A stretch of 64,000 nt of DNA from an uncultured Flavobacteriales bacterium (GTDB lineage Bacteria > Bacteroidota > Bacteroidia > Flavobacteriales > Crocinitomicaceae), in assembly GCA_946479285.1 (NCBI GenBank), contig CAMLFH010000016.1, forward strand, positions 1 to 64,000, in the 5' to 3' direction. The notes under the pieces were generated by a model. That model saw only the letters and a program-made list of their open reading frames with translations, was not told the DNA's origin and ran no database searches. A program made the position numbers and the translations under genes. The stretch's first letter is position 1; the number at the start of each line of letters is the position of its first letter. Positions 38,301 through 47,700 of the stretch are shown one piece after another.

Positions 38301-41300
38301 GGGGCTGTTATCAGTTGAATAATGCTGCGCTTCCAAATGATCTTTATCCTTATACCCATAATAAATACAGTGATCCTGAAGTTGAATCTGTAGAGCGGGG
38401 TTCTTCCTGGAAACTGAAAAAAGTACATCTTCCAACGGGAGGTAGCCTTACCATTTCTTATGATAGTGATCATTATTCCTATGTTCAGGAAAAGCGTGCC
38501 ATGCGTCATTTTACAATGGAGGGCATGATGACCGAACAAGAATTGTATCCCTTATTAGGTTCAGGTTCCTGGAATGGGGCTTCGGGGCTGTCAGATGAAT
38601 TCAGAAAGTTAATCGGAAATATGGTTCAATACAGAAACGTGATTGTTTTTAAGCTGGACCGACCTTTGGCTTCAGGTCTTGCCCAAACGGATGCAGATGA
38701 CCTGATCCGTGACCAATATTTTAAAGATCCTTATAATGGCACTCAATTAACAGAATTGTTTATCAAAGCGAAAGTGTTGATTAAACCGGGAGTGGAAGAG
38801 CTGATCCCGATGTTTGTTCCGCTTGACAATCAGAATAATGTATTTGGAGCCATGCCGGCGGGTGTTGACGGAACCAGACAGTATGGTTACGCGGTCTTGG
38901 AGTTATACGATGTTTCAGAGATGGAATCCAATGATAAAAGAGCCAAAAAATGGTCAGATCACGGAACTTTGATCCATCCCATTCAGCGTATTGCATTGGA
39001 TTATGCCCGTCAAAATCTTCCGGATAAGATCTATGGAGCTTGTGCTACGTGTGATTCGGATATTGATGCCAATATCGATAAACGGGTCTTGTTTGGTACA
39101 TTGATTTATAAGTACATGATTGAGGATGCGAATTATGCAGGTAAGCTATACCCTTCCAAGTCTTTGGTTAAGCTGTATGAAGCGGATGATAGAAAGTTGG
39201 GCGGAAATGCCTGTGTAACCAATATTACCTATTCCGATAACTGGAATGCGATTTCGGAGGAGTATGAAAGTATTTATTCCTGGGACTATGCTTATGGAGG
39301 AAGCAGAAGACAGGGAAAAAGTAATGGTGTAGCCACGTTTGAGCCAATGAAAATTATGGATGAAAATGTCCATTATTACTGGGATACTTATGTCAACGAG
39401 CGCAAGAAGTTTGTAGACGAGAACAAATTCCATCCCCGTCCGATATTTTCGACACTTTATCCAACTGCTAGTGTGGGTTATTCGGAAGTAGTAGTAACAT
39501 TTAGCGGACAAACCAGTAAAGGGAAGTCAGTTGCTAAATTTCACACTTATAAAGAACATGAGTACAGCACATTTGAGGATGCAACCGAATTGGGTGAGGG
39601 CCATCACGCCAAATACACCAATAAAAAGAGTATTACGAAATTTTTAGGAGCAAAGGGCCTTGATTTTTTTGGATTCACAGAAGGTTTTCTGGTTCTCACC
39701 AATGATTTTCATGGTAAACCAATTGAATCCTCCACGTATGATGGCGACGGATATTTGCAAGCTTCTACCAAGTATACTTATTATGGGAAGTATGAAACAA
39801 TCCCGATGCTTGATAGAAAGGGAGATTTAGCGAACTACCGAACTTCAGTAGAGTATGATATCCATACGGAGCAACGGGCAGTGGAGAATTTTTCCAGTTT
39901 CCATATTGGAGGTCTGGGTGTAGGGATTACGATTATTCCTCCATCTGTTTCATTTTCTCCATATTATACATGGAACAACAGCGACCGGGCATTTTACTCG
40001 TACTCTCTTGTAAAACATTTGAATTATTACGCGCGTGTAAAAAGTGTTGAGACCACGTATATGAACTCTCATAATGTGGCTGAGAACCAGATTTATGATA
40101 AATATTCGGGAGCAGTCATTGCTTCGAGTTTTGAGGACGAGTTCAATGACCGTCTTTACCAGTTCTCATATCCATCACACTGGTATCATTCAGGATTAAG
40201 AGAAATAAGCAATGCCACTACCATTACAAGTTATACGGGCAGTCTTTCAGCAAACACCTTTACGACCATTGGAATTAATGACCTGGAAGAATTGTTTGCA
40301 CCGGGAGATGCTGTAGTGCTGGCCAATGTAGCAACTCCGTTAATCACCATGGATGCAGTGATAATGTCTACCAGCAAAACTGTAGTGAAATTGATTACTC
40401 CTTCAGGAACAGCTTTTTCTGCAACGAGCGGAACTTATACTATACGGTTGGCCAGAACAAACAGAACTAACCGCTTATCTGAAACGATTCAGAATGTGGT
40501 CACCAAAAAAGCGATTTCTATTATTCCAACCACCTCTTTTGTTTTCCCGGTTTCTGAAATATTAAATGCTTCTGCAATTACTTATAGAGATAAGCACAAT
40601 GTAAGATGTGGAACACCTCCGGTAGATAAAGAATTAAATAACCAGGTGGCGCTTTCCTCTACGATCAATCCGTTCAAGTTCGGTGTTATCGGGGATTTAA
40701 TTTTGGATTCCAGATTGGCATGGCAAAGTGAGCGAATCAACAATTCACATCCTCATGGAATTCGTTTTGATGGTGCTTATTCGGATTACACTCCGTATTA
40801 CTCCCTGGATGCGGTAACTAAAAAATGGACTGTATTGGCGAGCCTTCAAAAATGGCGCCGGATGGGCGAAAACCGATTGACAAATGAATATGGGGTTCCC
40901 CAGGAAGGAGTTGATCAGTTGAACATTCCCTTTGCAATGATGCTCGGATATAGCAATAAGCTGGAATTAATGCCTGTTGCTACAGCAGTTAATGCGTACA
41001 AACAGGATATCGGTTTTGATGGTTTTGAGGATTATGGTTACTATCAATTAGGTGGACCGGTCGTTGATGTAGCAAATTATCATTTCAGCTTTTTATCTGC
41101 ATTAAATGCGAATGTGATTCAGAGTACTGAACAAAAACACAGTGGGTTGTACTCCTTAAGGATCAATGGTGGGGCAAATGCTGTTTTGTCTAAAAAGATT
41201 TCTCCATCGTGTAATGCCCAGCCCAATGGATTGGTCAATGATGTGTTTGTTGTAAACAGCTGTGTTTGTATCCCTCCATTCAAACCTACTCCCGGTAAGG

Positions 41301-41737
41301 AATATATTGTTGGCGGATGGTTGAAAAAGGGTACCTCTTCAGGTCAAATAGTTGTGAATATTACAGGTGGAGGTACACCGATCATGGTGACAATTTTGCC
41401 TACAGCTAAGGAAATCGACGGATGGATACGGATGGAATCTGTTCCATTCAACATCCCTTCCGGGTATTCTGATATTTCGATTTCTCTTAGCAATACAGGC
41501 TCTTCCGCAATTTACTTTGATGATATCCGGGTGCATCCGTTCCTGGCAAGCATGACAACTGTAGTTTATGACCCGGTAACACTCTTACCTCTTGCGACAC
41601 ACGATGGGTATAATTATACCACTTTCTATAATTACGACGAGAACCTGGAATTGGTTCGTGTCAAAGTTGAAACGGAAGAAGGTATCAAAACAATAACGGA
41701 AACGGAGCAGGGAGGAAAACTGAAATTTAACGACTAA
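35348..41737 (+). CDS. RHS-associated shell protein (N-terminal partner)
   Basis: A 2129-residue exported protein. Signal peptide (ISMLLLVGIVSQISAPVVYA); then the start of an RHS-type shell, DKFSGDFNQSIPLMDVEGFP followed by LSYTSNVIMNSEASWVGLGW, like the SpvB/TcB-type beginning of toxin shells. A very long beta-rich body follows with YxY-type repeats. Near the C-terminus there is a carbohydrate-binding-like sandwich (KEYIVGGWLKKGTSSGQIVV ... SISLSNTGSSAIYFDDIRVH), then VVYDPVTLLPLATHDGYNYT and FYNYDENLELVRVKVETEEG, the phrase that usually precedes RHS repeats in single-chain proteins. The protein stops there, and the RHS repeats proper begin in the next gene 21 bases later. The shell is therefore split over two polypeptides. 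Confidence 0.78.
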   Translation: MFINRKKSVLRNISMLLLVGIVSQISAPVVYAAELKVRGYAYSESRGVSGNEFLKTLYGALEKLYSGMKDPLSEQVQTEVVSMNSLPSDEGTASAVIPEQAESMKLQKTLGGPGQSESSGFSLGSTDGMVDKFSGDFNQSIPLMDVEGFPLVLSYTSNVIMNSEASWVGLGWDLNLGAVSRDMRGIPDEFNGTDMIRKKENQLSEDLKGNKNGGYLAMSYSFGTSDNKGVMFTPSLQLTYLSGKYTSNLLGLGHTRDFGLEIRFDLSTDQELIKGSPTEKGGVFGLNFGLGYTKDSKRGSGLNTSYGAGFGFAKSGNNVGANMSFGINSNSREGLTDWTTGFNLGGKLNSHSASISHVASAPYGTQTVIPGISMGNTSSSFQFNFDAFVAVSAGITVQAGYLGQKYNNKSSVDYNGTEYQQPALGYLHNGKRYSFPSGSMVLMDYQRTNDQEYSEEMKHLPGSFQTFDLFYYSSPTQQGSFRANRTDFGTYFDPAVISQHNSLSDAELSEFYEKIPDILADILGTVLSPDVVNLSIGVLWKNGLKIQIGLGLGKQEVETEYNTDWDHGTNAALLKFTAQNQGNSFDNTTYFKTLGESTPTEMGAWSYMGGNSLSSFNVAEAGKSINVGADLNGTPVVSNTLNSLNKKPIRATAINPITASSSVTSIQNYPSTVNIAHNSLPRISGYKKANHISEVEIIDESGVKNVYGVPAYNKSYSEVSFSSGGLSTSGNVVSYNSSGAFADNSTGNTRGRSNYYNKTTMPAFAHSFLLTQVLGPDYVDRTSDGPSLDDVGSYHKINYRQITDSYKWRIPVSGSVSAGSTPIAYHNPGFLGTNLDDVGNYSFGEKELWYAHSVEGKNLIAVFILSDRKDGHQADENGLINPSNASLKKLQKLDKIILYNRNDFLNNGNNATALQTVLFEYNYSLCLNNPSNQETYGGNSAESGKLTLKKIRIMGGKSQEGALSSYDFDYSEYNPSFSYQNVDGWGCYQLNNAALPNDLYPYTHNKYSDPEVESVERGSSWKLKKVHLPTGGSLTISYDSDHYSYVQEKRAMRHFTMEGMMTEQELYPLLGSGSWNGASGLSDEFRKLIGNMVQYRNVIVFKLDRPLASGLAQTDADDLIRDQYFKDPYNGTQLTELFIKAKVLIKPGVEELIPMFVPLDNQNNVFGAMPAGVDGTRQYGYAVLELYDVSEMESNDKRAKKWSDHGTLIHPIQRIALDYARQNLPDKIYGACATCDSDIDANIDKRVLFGTLIYKYMIEDANYAGKLYPSKSLVKLYEADDRKLGGNACVTNITYSDNWNAISEEYESIYSWDYAYGGSRRQGKSNGVATFEPMKIMDENVHYYWDTYVNERKKFVDENKFHPRPIFSTLYPTASVGYSEVVVTFSGQTSKGKSVAKFHTYKEHEYSTFEDATELGEGHHAKYTNKKSITKFLGAKGLDFFGFTEGFLVLTNDFHGKPIESSTYDGDGYLQASTKYTYYGKYETIPMLDRKGDLANYRTSVEYDIHTEQRAVENFSSFHIGGLGVGITIIPPSVSFSPYYTWNNSDRAFYSYSLVKHLNYYARVKSVETTYMNSHNVAENQIYDKYSGAVIASSFEDEFNDRLYQFSYPSHWYHSGLREISNATTITSYTGSLSANTFTTIGINDLEELFAPGDAVVLANVATPLITMDAVIMSTSKTVVKLITPSGTAFSATSGTYTIRLARTNRTNRLSETIQNVVTKKAISIIPTTSFVFPVSEILNASAITYRDKHNVRCGTPPVDKELNNQVALSSTINPFKFGVIGDLILDSRLAWQSERINNSHPHGIRFDGAYSDYTPYYSLDAVTKKWTVLASLQKWRRMGENRLTNEYGVPQEGVDQLNIPFAMMLGYSNKLELMPVATAVNAYKQDIGFDGFEDYGYYQLGGPVVDVANYHFSFLSALNANVIQSTEQKHSGLYSLRINGGANAVLSKKISPSCNAQPNGLVNDVFVVNSCVCIPPFKPTPGKEYIVGGWLKKGTSSGQIVVNITGGGTPIMVTILPTAKEIDGWIRMESVPFNIPSGYSDISISLSNTGSSAIYFDDIRVHPFLASMTTVVYDPVTLLPLATHDGYNYTTFYNYDENLELVRVKVETEEGIKTITETEQGGKLKFND

Positions 41738-41758
41738 CACTTAATCAACCAGATCAAT

Positions 41759-44700
41759 ATGAAAACGTGTTTATTAATGCTATTAATAGCCTTTTTTTCG
41801 CTGAGCTTCGTGTTCGGCGGGCAGGAGAGTTATGTGAACCGCCTGGAAGGGAATTCGTTTGTTGTCAATGGAACTTACAGTACGTATGATTCTCATTATT
41901 GGGACATGCTTAATACTGCCAATTGGCATACATTGTTCACAAACCAAAAAGTATCCAACTATGTACGTTTGGGAGTCAGATCTGACTTCGTTCAAACGGC
42001 TTCGTTTACCGCCACTGTTCAGGTTCAGATCGATTATCAAACCTGGAGTTCAAGCGGTTTGTATACACCCGGGAGTACCACTCAAACCCTTACGGTGATC
42101 CACGATGTCAATGGGAATACGACGATTTCAGACTTGAATACATACATATTTTCCAATGCACACTTTGTGAAGGTGAAAATATTGTCCATGTCGGGAAGTA
42201 GTTTCTATAACAAGGAGTATATTTACCTGGAAACGGGAATTAATGTAGAGCGTTATTATGCATTTAATAATCAAACAGCTATAACTTCCGCTATTAGTAC
42301 GGTTGCTTCGAATGATCTTCAAATTACCTGGAATGTAGTTCCGGGTGCAGAATTCTATGAGCTTGAATATGTCCATGTCAATAAATACACCTTGACCAAT
42401 GGGGTTTATATTCCTGCAAATCAGCTGAACTATAATTTTTACCTGAATTCTACACGTGTAGATGTTACGAATACCTACTACAAGCTTCCCAAGATTTTTG
42501 ACAAAGGATACTTCCTGTACCGAATACGTGCTGTCGGAAAAAAAGGATCTAACTTTTCCGAAAGAGATAACGGGGTTTGGAATGTGATTGAAAGTGGAAC
42601 CGTTGCAGGGTTAATTTCTTCATACCCTAACAATTACCTGGATATAAATACGGAGTATGATGCCCAAATGAATTGGTCTCATCAAGTTCGTTTTAGTGAA
42701 GGGAGCAAGCGCATGGAAACAGTTTTATTCAGTGATGGAATAGGAAAAGGAAGGCAGCAGGTAGGATTGAATCAGGAGAATGGCCAGGTGGTTGTATCGA
42801 ATTTTTATTATGACGAATTAGGAAGATTGGCTATTAATTCCTTACCTACACCTGTTTCAAATGATTATTTAAGGCACTTTAAAGATTTCAACAGAGCTAA
42901 CCTGACTGATCCGGATGAGGGGCTTTATCCAAGTTATAAATCAAAATATTTCAATGCTTTGGCTACTGGGTGTCCACCTACTTCTATAGGTTTTGCACCA
43001 ACCAGTGGGTCCGGGAGATATTATTCGACTTCTAATACGAACCAGGATGGCTCCAATAAAATGACCCCTGATGCGGAAACGTTTCCTTTTTCCCGTATTA
43101 CGTATCTGAACGATTTAACAGAAAGGATAAGTCGCGTTAGCTCAGCAGGAACAAATGTGAGAATGGGAAGCGGGAAAGAAACCAAATTTGTTTATGAGTC
43201 GCCTTTGCAGGAAGAATTAAATAAATTATTCGGTGTGGAGGTCGGAGATAAAGACAATTACCAAAAAGTGACGACGATTGATCCGAATGGCCAGGTTTTT
43301 ATTCGGTATCTGGACATGTCGGGTAGAGTCATAGCATCGTACCTTGAGGGTGAGTGTCCTGCAAATGTGAATCCATTGGATGACAATGTGATTGTTTTGG
43401 ACAGTTACCAAATTCTATCACTAGGTGGGCCTCAGACTTCTGATTATACACTTCCTTCTGCACAAGTCGATTTCACCAAATTCATTGCGAGTGCCGGGGA
43501 TTATACTTTTGAGTATGGATTTACCCCAAGTCAATATCAAAGTGCTTGTTTACCATCCGGGATCTGTTTTGATTGTGTATATGATTTAGAGATCGAGATT
43601 TTAGATGAGTGTTCCAATGTGGTGTATGAACATACAGCACTAATTCCGGGTGGTGAGTTTGATTTGTTGTGCAATGGGGGTGGATTTGATGATCTGTCAA
43701 TCACCCTTCCTTTAACTCAGCAGACATACCGAATTAAGAAAAAACTAACGGTAAACCAGGCTTCTATCGATGAATACTGGTGTCTGTACCTGGAAAATAA
43801 TACATGTCTTGAGCCCTTGAGCAGTTTTTTCAATACAGCTTATGTGAATGAACCGTTTGAAAATTGTGAACCGGTGGTCCCGGAAGAGAATGATTCGGTT
43901 GGGCCGTGTGACAATTTTAAGGACGCTATGCTTTCCGATTTACGTCCTGGAGGTCAATATGCGAAATACATACTTACGGGCGGAGTTTACACAGCTCCTG
44001 ATGTATGGTCGATTTTGAATCCGGCTTCATCCAACGCTTATACAGGAACGATAGATTGGCAAAATCCACCTTCTCCCTACCTGAATGAACTGGGTGTTAA
44101 CGTAACTTCAACAGTTACAACCCAGGGATTGAGTTATTTCGTCACCAACTTCCGGGATGAATGGGCTGAATTGTTTTTACCTTATCATCCGGAGTATTGT
44201 CATTTGCAGTACTGCCTTTCAAACGGTGCTTCCCAAAGCTATGATGCTGCCATGATGGATATTATAGAGTACGATTTAGCAATAGATGGGAATTACTTTG
44301 AACCGATCGTGGAAGTGACCGGGAATGGTTCGGCACGATCTACTTGTAAAACTTTTCAAACAGACCTTGAAACGCACACGGCTGCTTTAGACCCTTTCTT
44401 TTCAAACCCTGCCAATGCCACCTATAAAACCCAGATAGCTGCAGCCATGCAGAATTACATTACAATTGACGGATCAACATGGGGAGGGTCAAATATGACG
44501 CTTTCAATCTGGCAATATGTGATGTATGTAGTCAACGATTGCGGCCCGAATGTTAATCCGCTTACTTGTATCGATAAATGTGATCCCTGTAAAAATGACA
44601 AAATCTGGCTTACTTTCCGGGACCTGTACATGGATTTGAAAACGAAATACGTCATGCTGGCACAGCAGGCATATGCGCATACGAATTGTCCTGCAAGCGC

Positions 44701-47700
44701 GTGTATCGGAGTCAATCCGAGTACTTGCAGCGGGGCCAATGCCTTGCTTGCCGGGAAAGTCCCGAATTTTGTCAATACACTGATGTATTCTCCGATAATT
44801 AATGCGGCGAACCCGGTTGATGTATACAATGATATGGTGCAGGAAAACTGCCAAATCTCTTGTGACGAATTTGCTGACCAATGGATTGCAGATTTAGCAG
44901 GTTGTAATTTTGCCGGACACAGTGTAAACGTCATTCAATTAAAAGAAGATTTGGTTGAGCTGTGTATGGCGGGTTGCACCACAGAGCATCCTATGGGGTC
45001 AAGTACAGCTCCGGCAGGTTCTGCTTTTTTGACAATTAATGATGTATTGATGCATCACCTTGGGAGTGGATTTGAGACCTCTTTATGCAGTGATTTATTG
45101 ATTTCCGAACCAGGGCCTTATGAAAATATTGCTACGGGTGGTTCGGAAGAAATTTTGTCTGTTGTTGATACTTGTGGTTGCAATTTTTACATGGGGCATC
45201 AACAGGGGTATGATCAGGCACTTGTGAACGGAAGCGTTCCGGCAGGAATTGATAACCTGGAAGAATGGATCAATTTACAGACAGGTATTTTCCTTGAAGA
45301 TGTAGATGAGATTTTATGTACTTGTAAGAGGTTCAAGGTTAATGGAGTTTGGCTAAATAATGCCAATGCGTCATTAATATCTACTGGTGTTAAGATTCCG
45401 GCCAATGTATCATGTAATAATGTTAACTGCGTTGATTGCACCCAGTTAGATGCCGGAATAACGGCACTGGTTGTTCGATTGAATGATGTTTCTGATTTAC
45501 AGGGTCTGCAGCAATCCCCAAATTACCAGGTGGTACTAACAAATTATTTTAACAGCACCTATGGATTTAAGCTGAATGCATCTGATTACATGGATTTTAT
45601 CAGCCGTTGCCATGCTACATCAGATAATCCTTATTGCAAGGATAACCCTTTGATGAGCGAATGGATGTTGCAAATGAGCGTACTGGCTATGAGAGGCCAG
45701 TTGACTACAGCTGTCTCCAACATGGATTTAACCACTCAGAATATTGTGTATTCAGAAGGGGAACTGAAAGCTAACGGACAAGGAAATATATTGAATTCAA
45801 GTATTTCAGGAAGCACGCTGAATTTGAACTATACGGGTTCGGGTTATTCTTCCTGCAATTTTACGCTTACTTTGCCTGTGGGTGCAACATTTGGTTTTGA
45901 AGACATTGTTTATTTTGAAGACTTTGATGTTCCAGGTGAGGGATGTGGCCCGCACAATGATTTCACCTGCACGGTTTCTTATTATGAGTGCGGTCTGAAA
46001 AAATATGCAGATTTAACGGGAACTTCTTCTTGTATGGCCATACGTAATTGTATTTGCAGCTCCAATAATGAGACCTTGTGTTACGATCCGTTTGCAGTAG
46101 AGCATGTGGATTGTTACCAGCCGGAATTGGATCATTTGATCAGTTCGGCGTTTGAAGATTACGAGCAGATGATTGTGGGCGCTCGCCTGGCTTTCATAGA
46201 AGATTACAAAACAAAATGTGGGGCAGCGTTCCAAACCGAACATGAGGCATTGCTGGGAGGATTCACACAATATCAGTTTACCCTGTTCTATTACGATCAG
46301 GCAGGGAACCTTGCAAAAACAGTCGCACCTGAGGGAGTACATACATTAGCTTCGGCAAATAATACAGCGATTAATACCGCTCGTAACGGAGTAAACAGTT
46401 CGGGTACTTATCCTGCAGTTGTTGCAGGTACAACCAAGCCGGTGAATGATTATGTGACCACCTATAATTATAACTCTTACGACCAATTGGTAAGTACCAC
46501 CAACCCGGACCAGCGAAATGCTGCAAACCCGGCATTGCTTGGAGAATCTAAATTTTGGTATGACCGTTATGGCCGTTTGGTTGCTTCTCAGAATCCGGCA
46601 CAGGCTGCTCAAAACAAATACTCGTATGTGCTTTTTGATGCGCAGGGAAGGCTTATTCAAACGGGACAAACAGTAAAGGCTTTACCTCCGAATGAAACAA
46701 CTGAACTCAAAGTGAATGATTATGGAACTGCCTTCACAGCATGGGTTACTTCCGGGACACGTTCAGAAGTGACATCCACCCGATACGACAAAACATTGAG
46801 TGTTGCTGTTCAGGCTAAATTTGCAACTGGAACACAGGACAATCTGCGTTTGCGTGTAGCCAGTGTTTTGTATTTTCCGACAGTTTCCGGGGCTACAAAC
46901 TGGCTCACTGGATATGAAACGGCAATCCATTATTCATACGACATTCATGGAAATGTAAAAGAACAGATCCAAGATGTACCTATGCTGGCTGTGGTGGGAC
47001 AAACCGATAAATCCACTCAATACGAATATGAACTGGTGAGCGGGAACGTAAATAAGGTTTTTTACCAGAAAGATAAAGCTGATCAGATCACGCATACGTA
47101 CAAGTACGATAAATTGAACCGTTTGCGTGAGGCTTCTTCCTCAACGGACAAAGTGCACAGTGACCGTCATGCGAAATATTACTATTACGATTTCGGCCCG
47201 CTTGCCCGAGTAGAGCTTGGTCAGAACAAGGTACAGTCAATGGATTATGTGTATACCATCAATGGCTGGATCAAGGGGATGAATTCCTCTACTCTTGACA
47301 ACACACGTGATGTCGGTAAAGATGGGACTTTAGGGTATTTGAGTGCAAACAACCAGGAACACCTGGAAAATGCTATAGATGTTTCGGCTTATACGCTGGG
47401 ATATTTTGCCAATGATTACAAAGCCATTGCGGGGAGTACCGGTTTTGAAGCAGATTATTCCATTGGAAGTTTCGGAGCAGGCGCTCCGGGGTTATACAAT
47501 GGGAATATTCGCAGTTTGGTTTCTTCCATTGTGGGAATGCCGACGATGGGAAGTGCCTATAAATACGATCAGTTAAATCGACTTTTGAGTATGGATGCCT
47601 ATTACAACACGGCAGGTTTAGCGGCGAATAACAACTGGACTTCCGGATCACTTTCACAGGAGTACAAAAGCACCTATTCCTATGACCGGAACGGGAACTT

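Noticed and set aside
44455..44934. 159-codon minus-strand frame inside the RHS gene
   Set aside because: It is antisense to conserved cysteine-rich coding sequence and has no start signal or domain.
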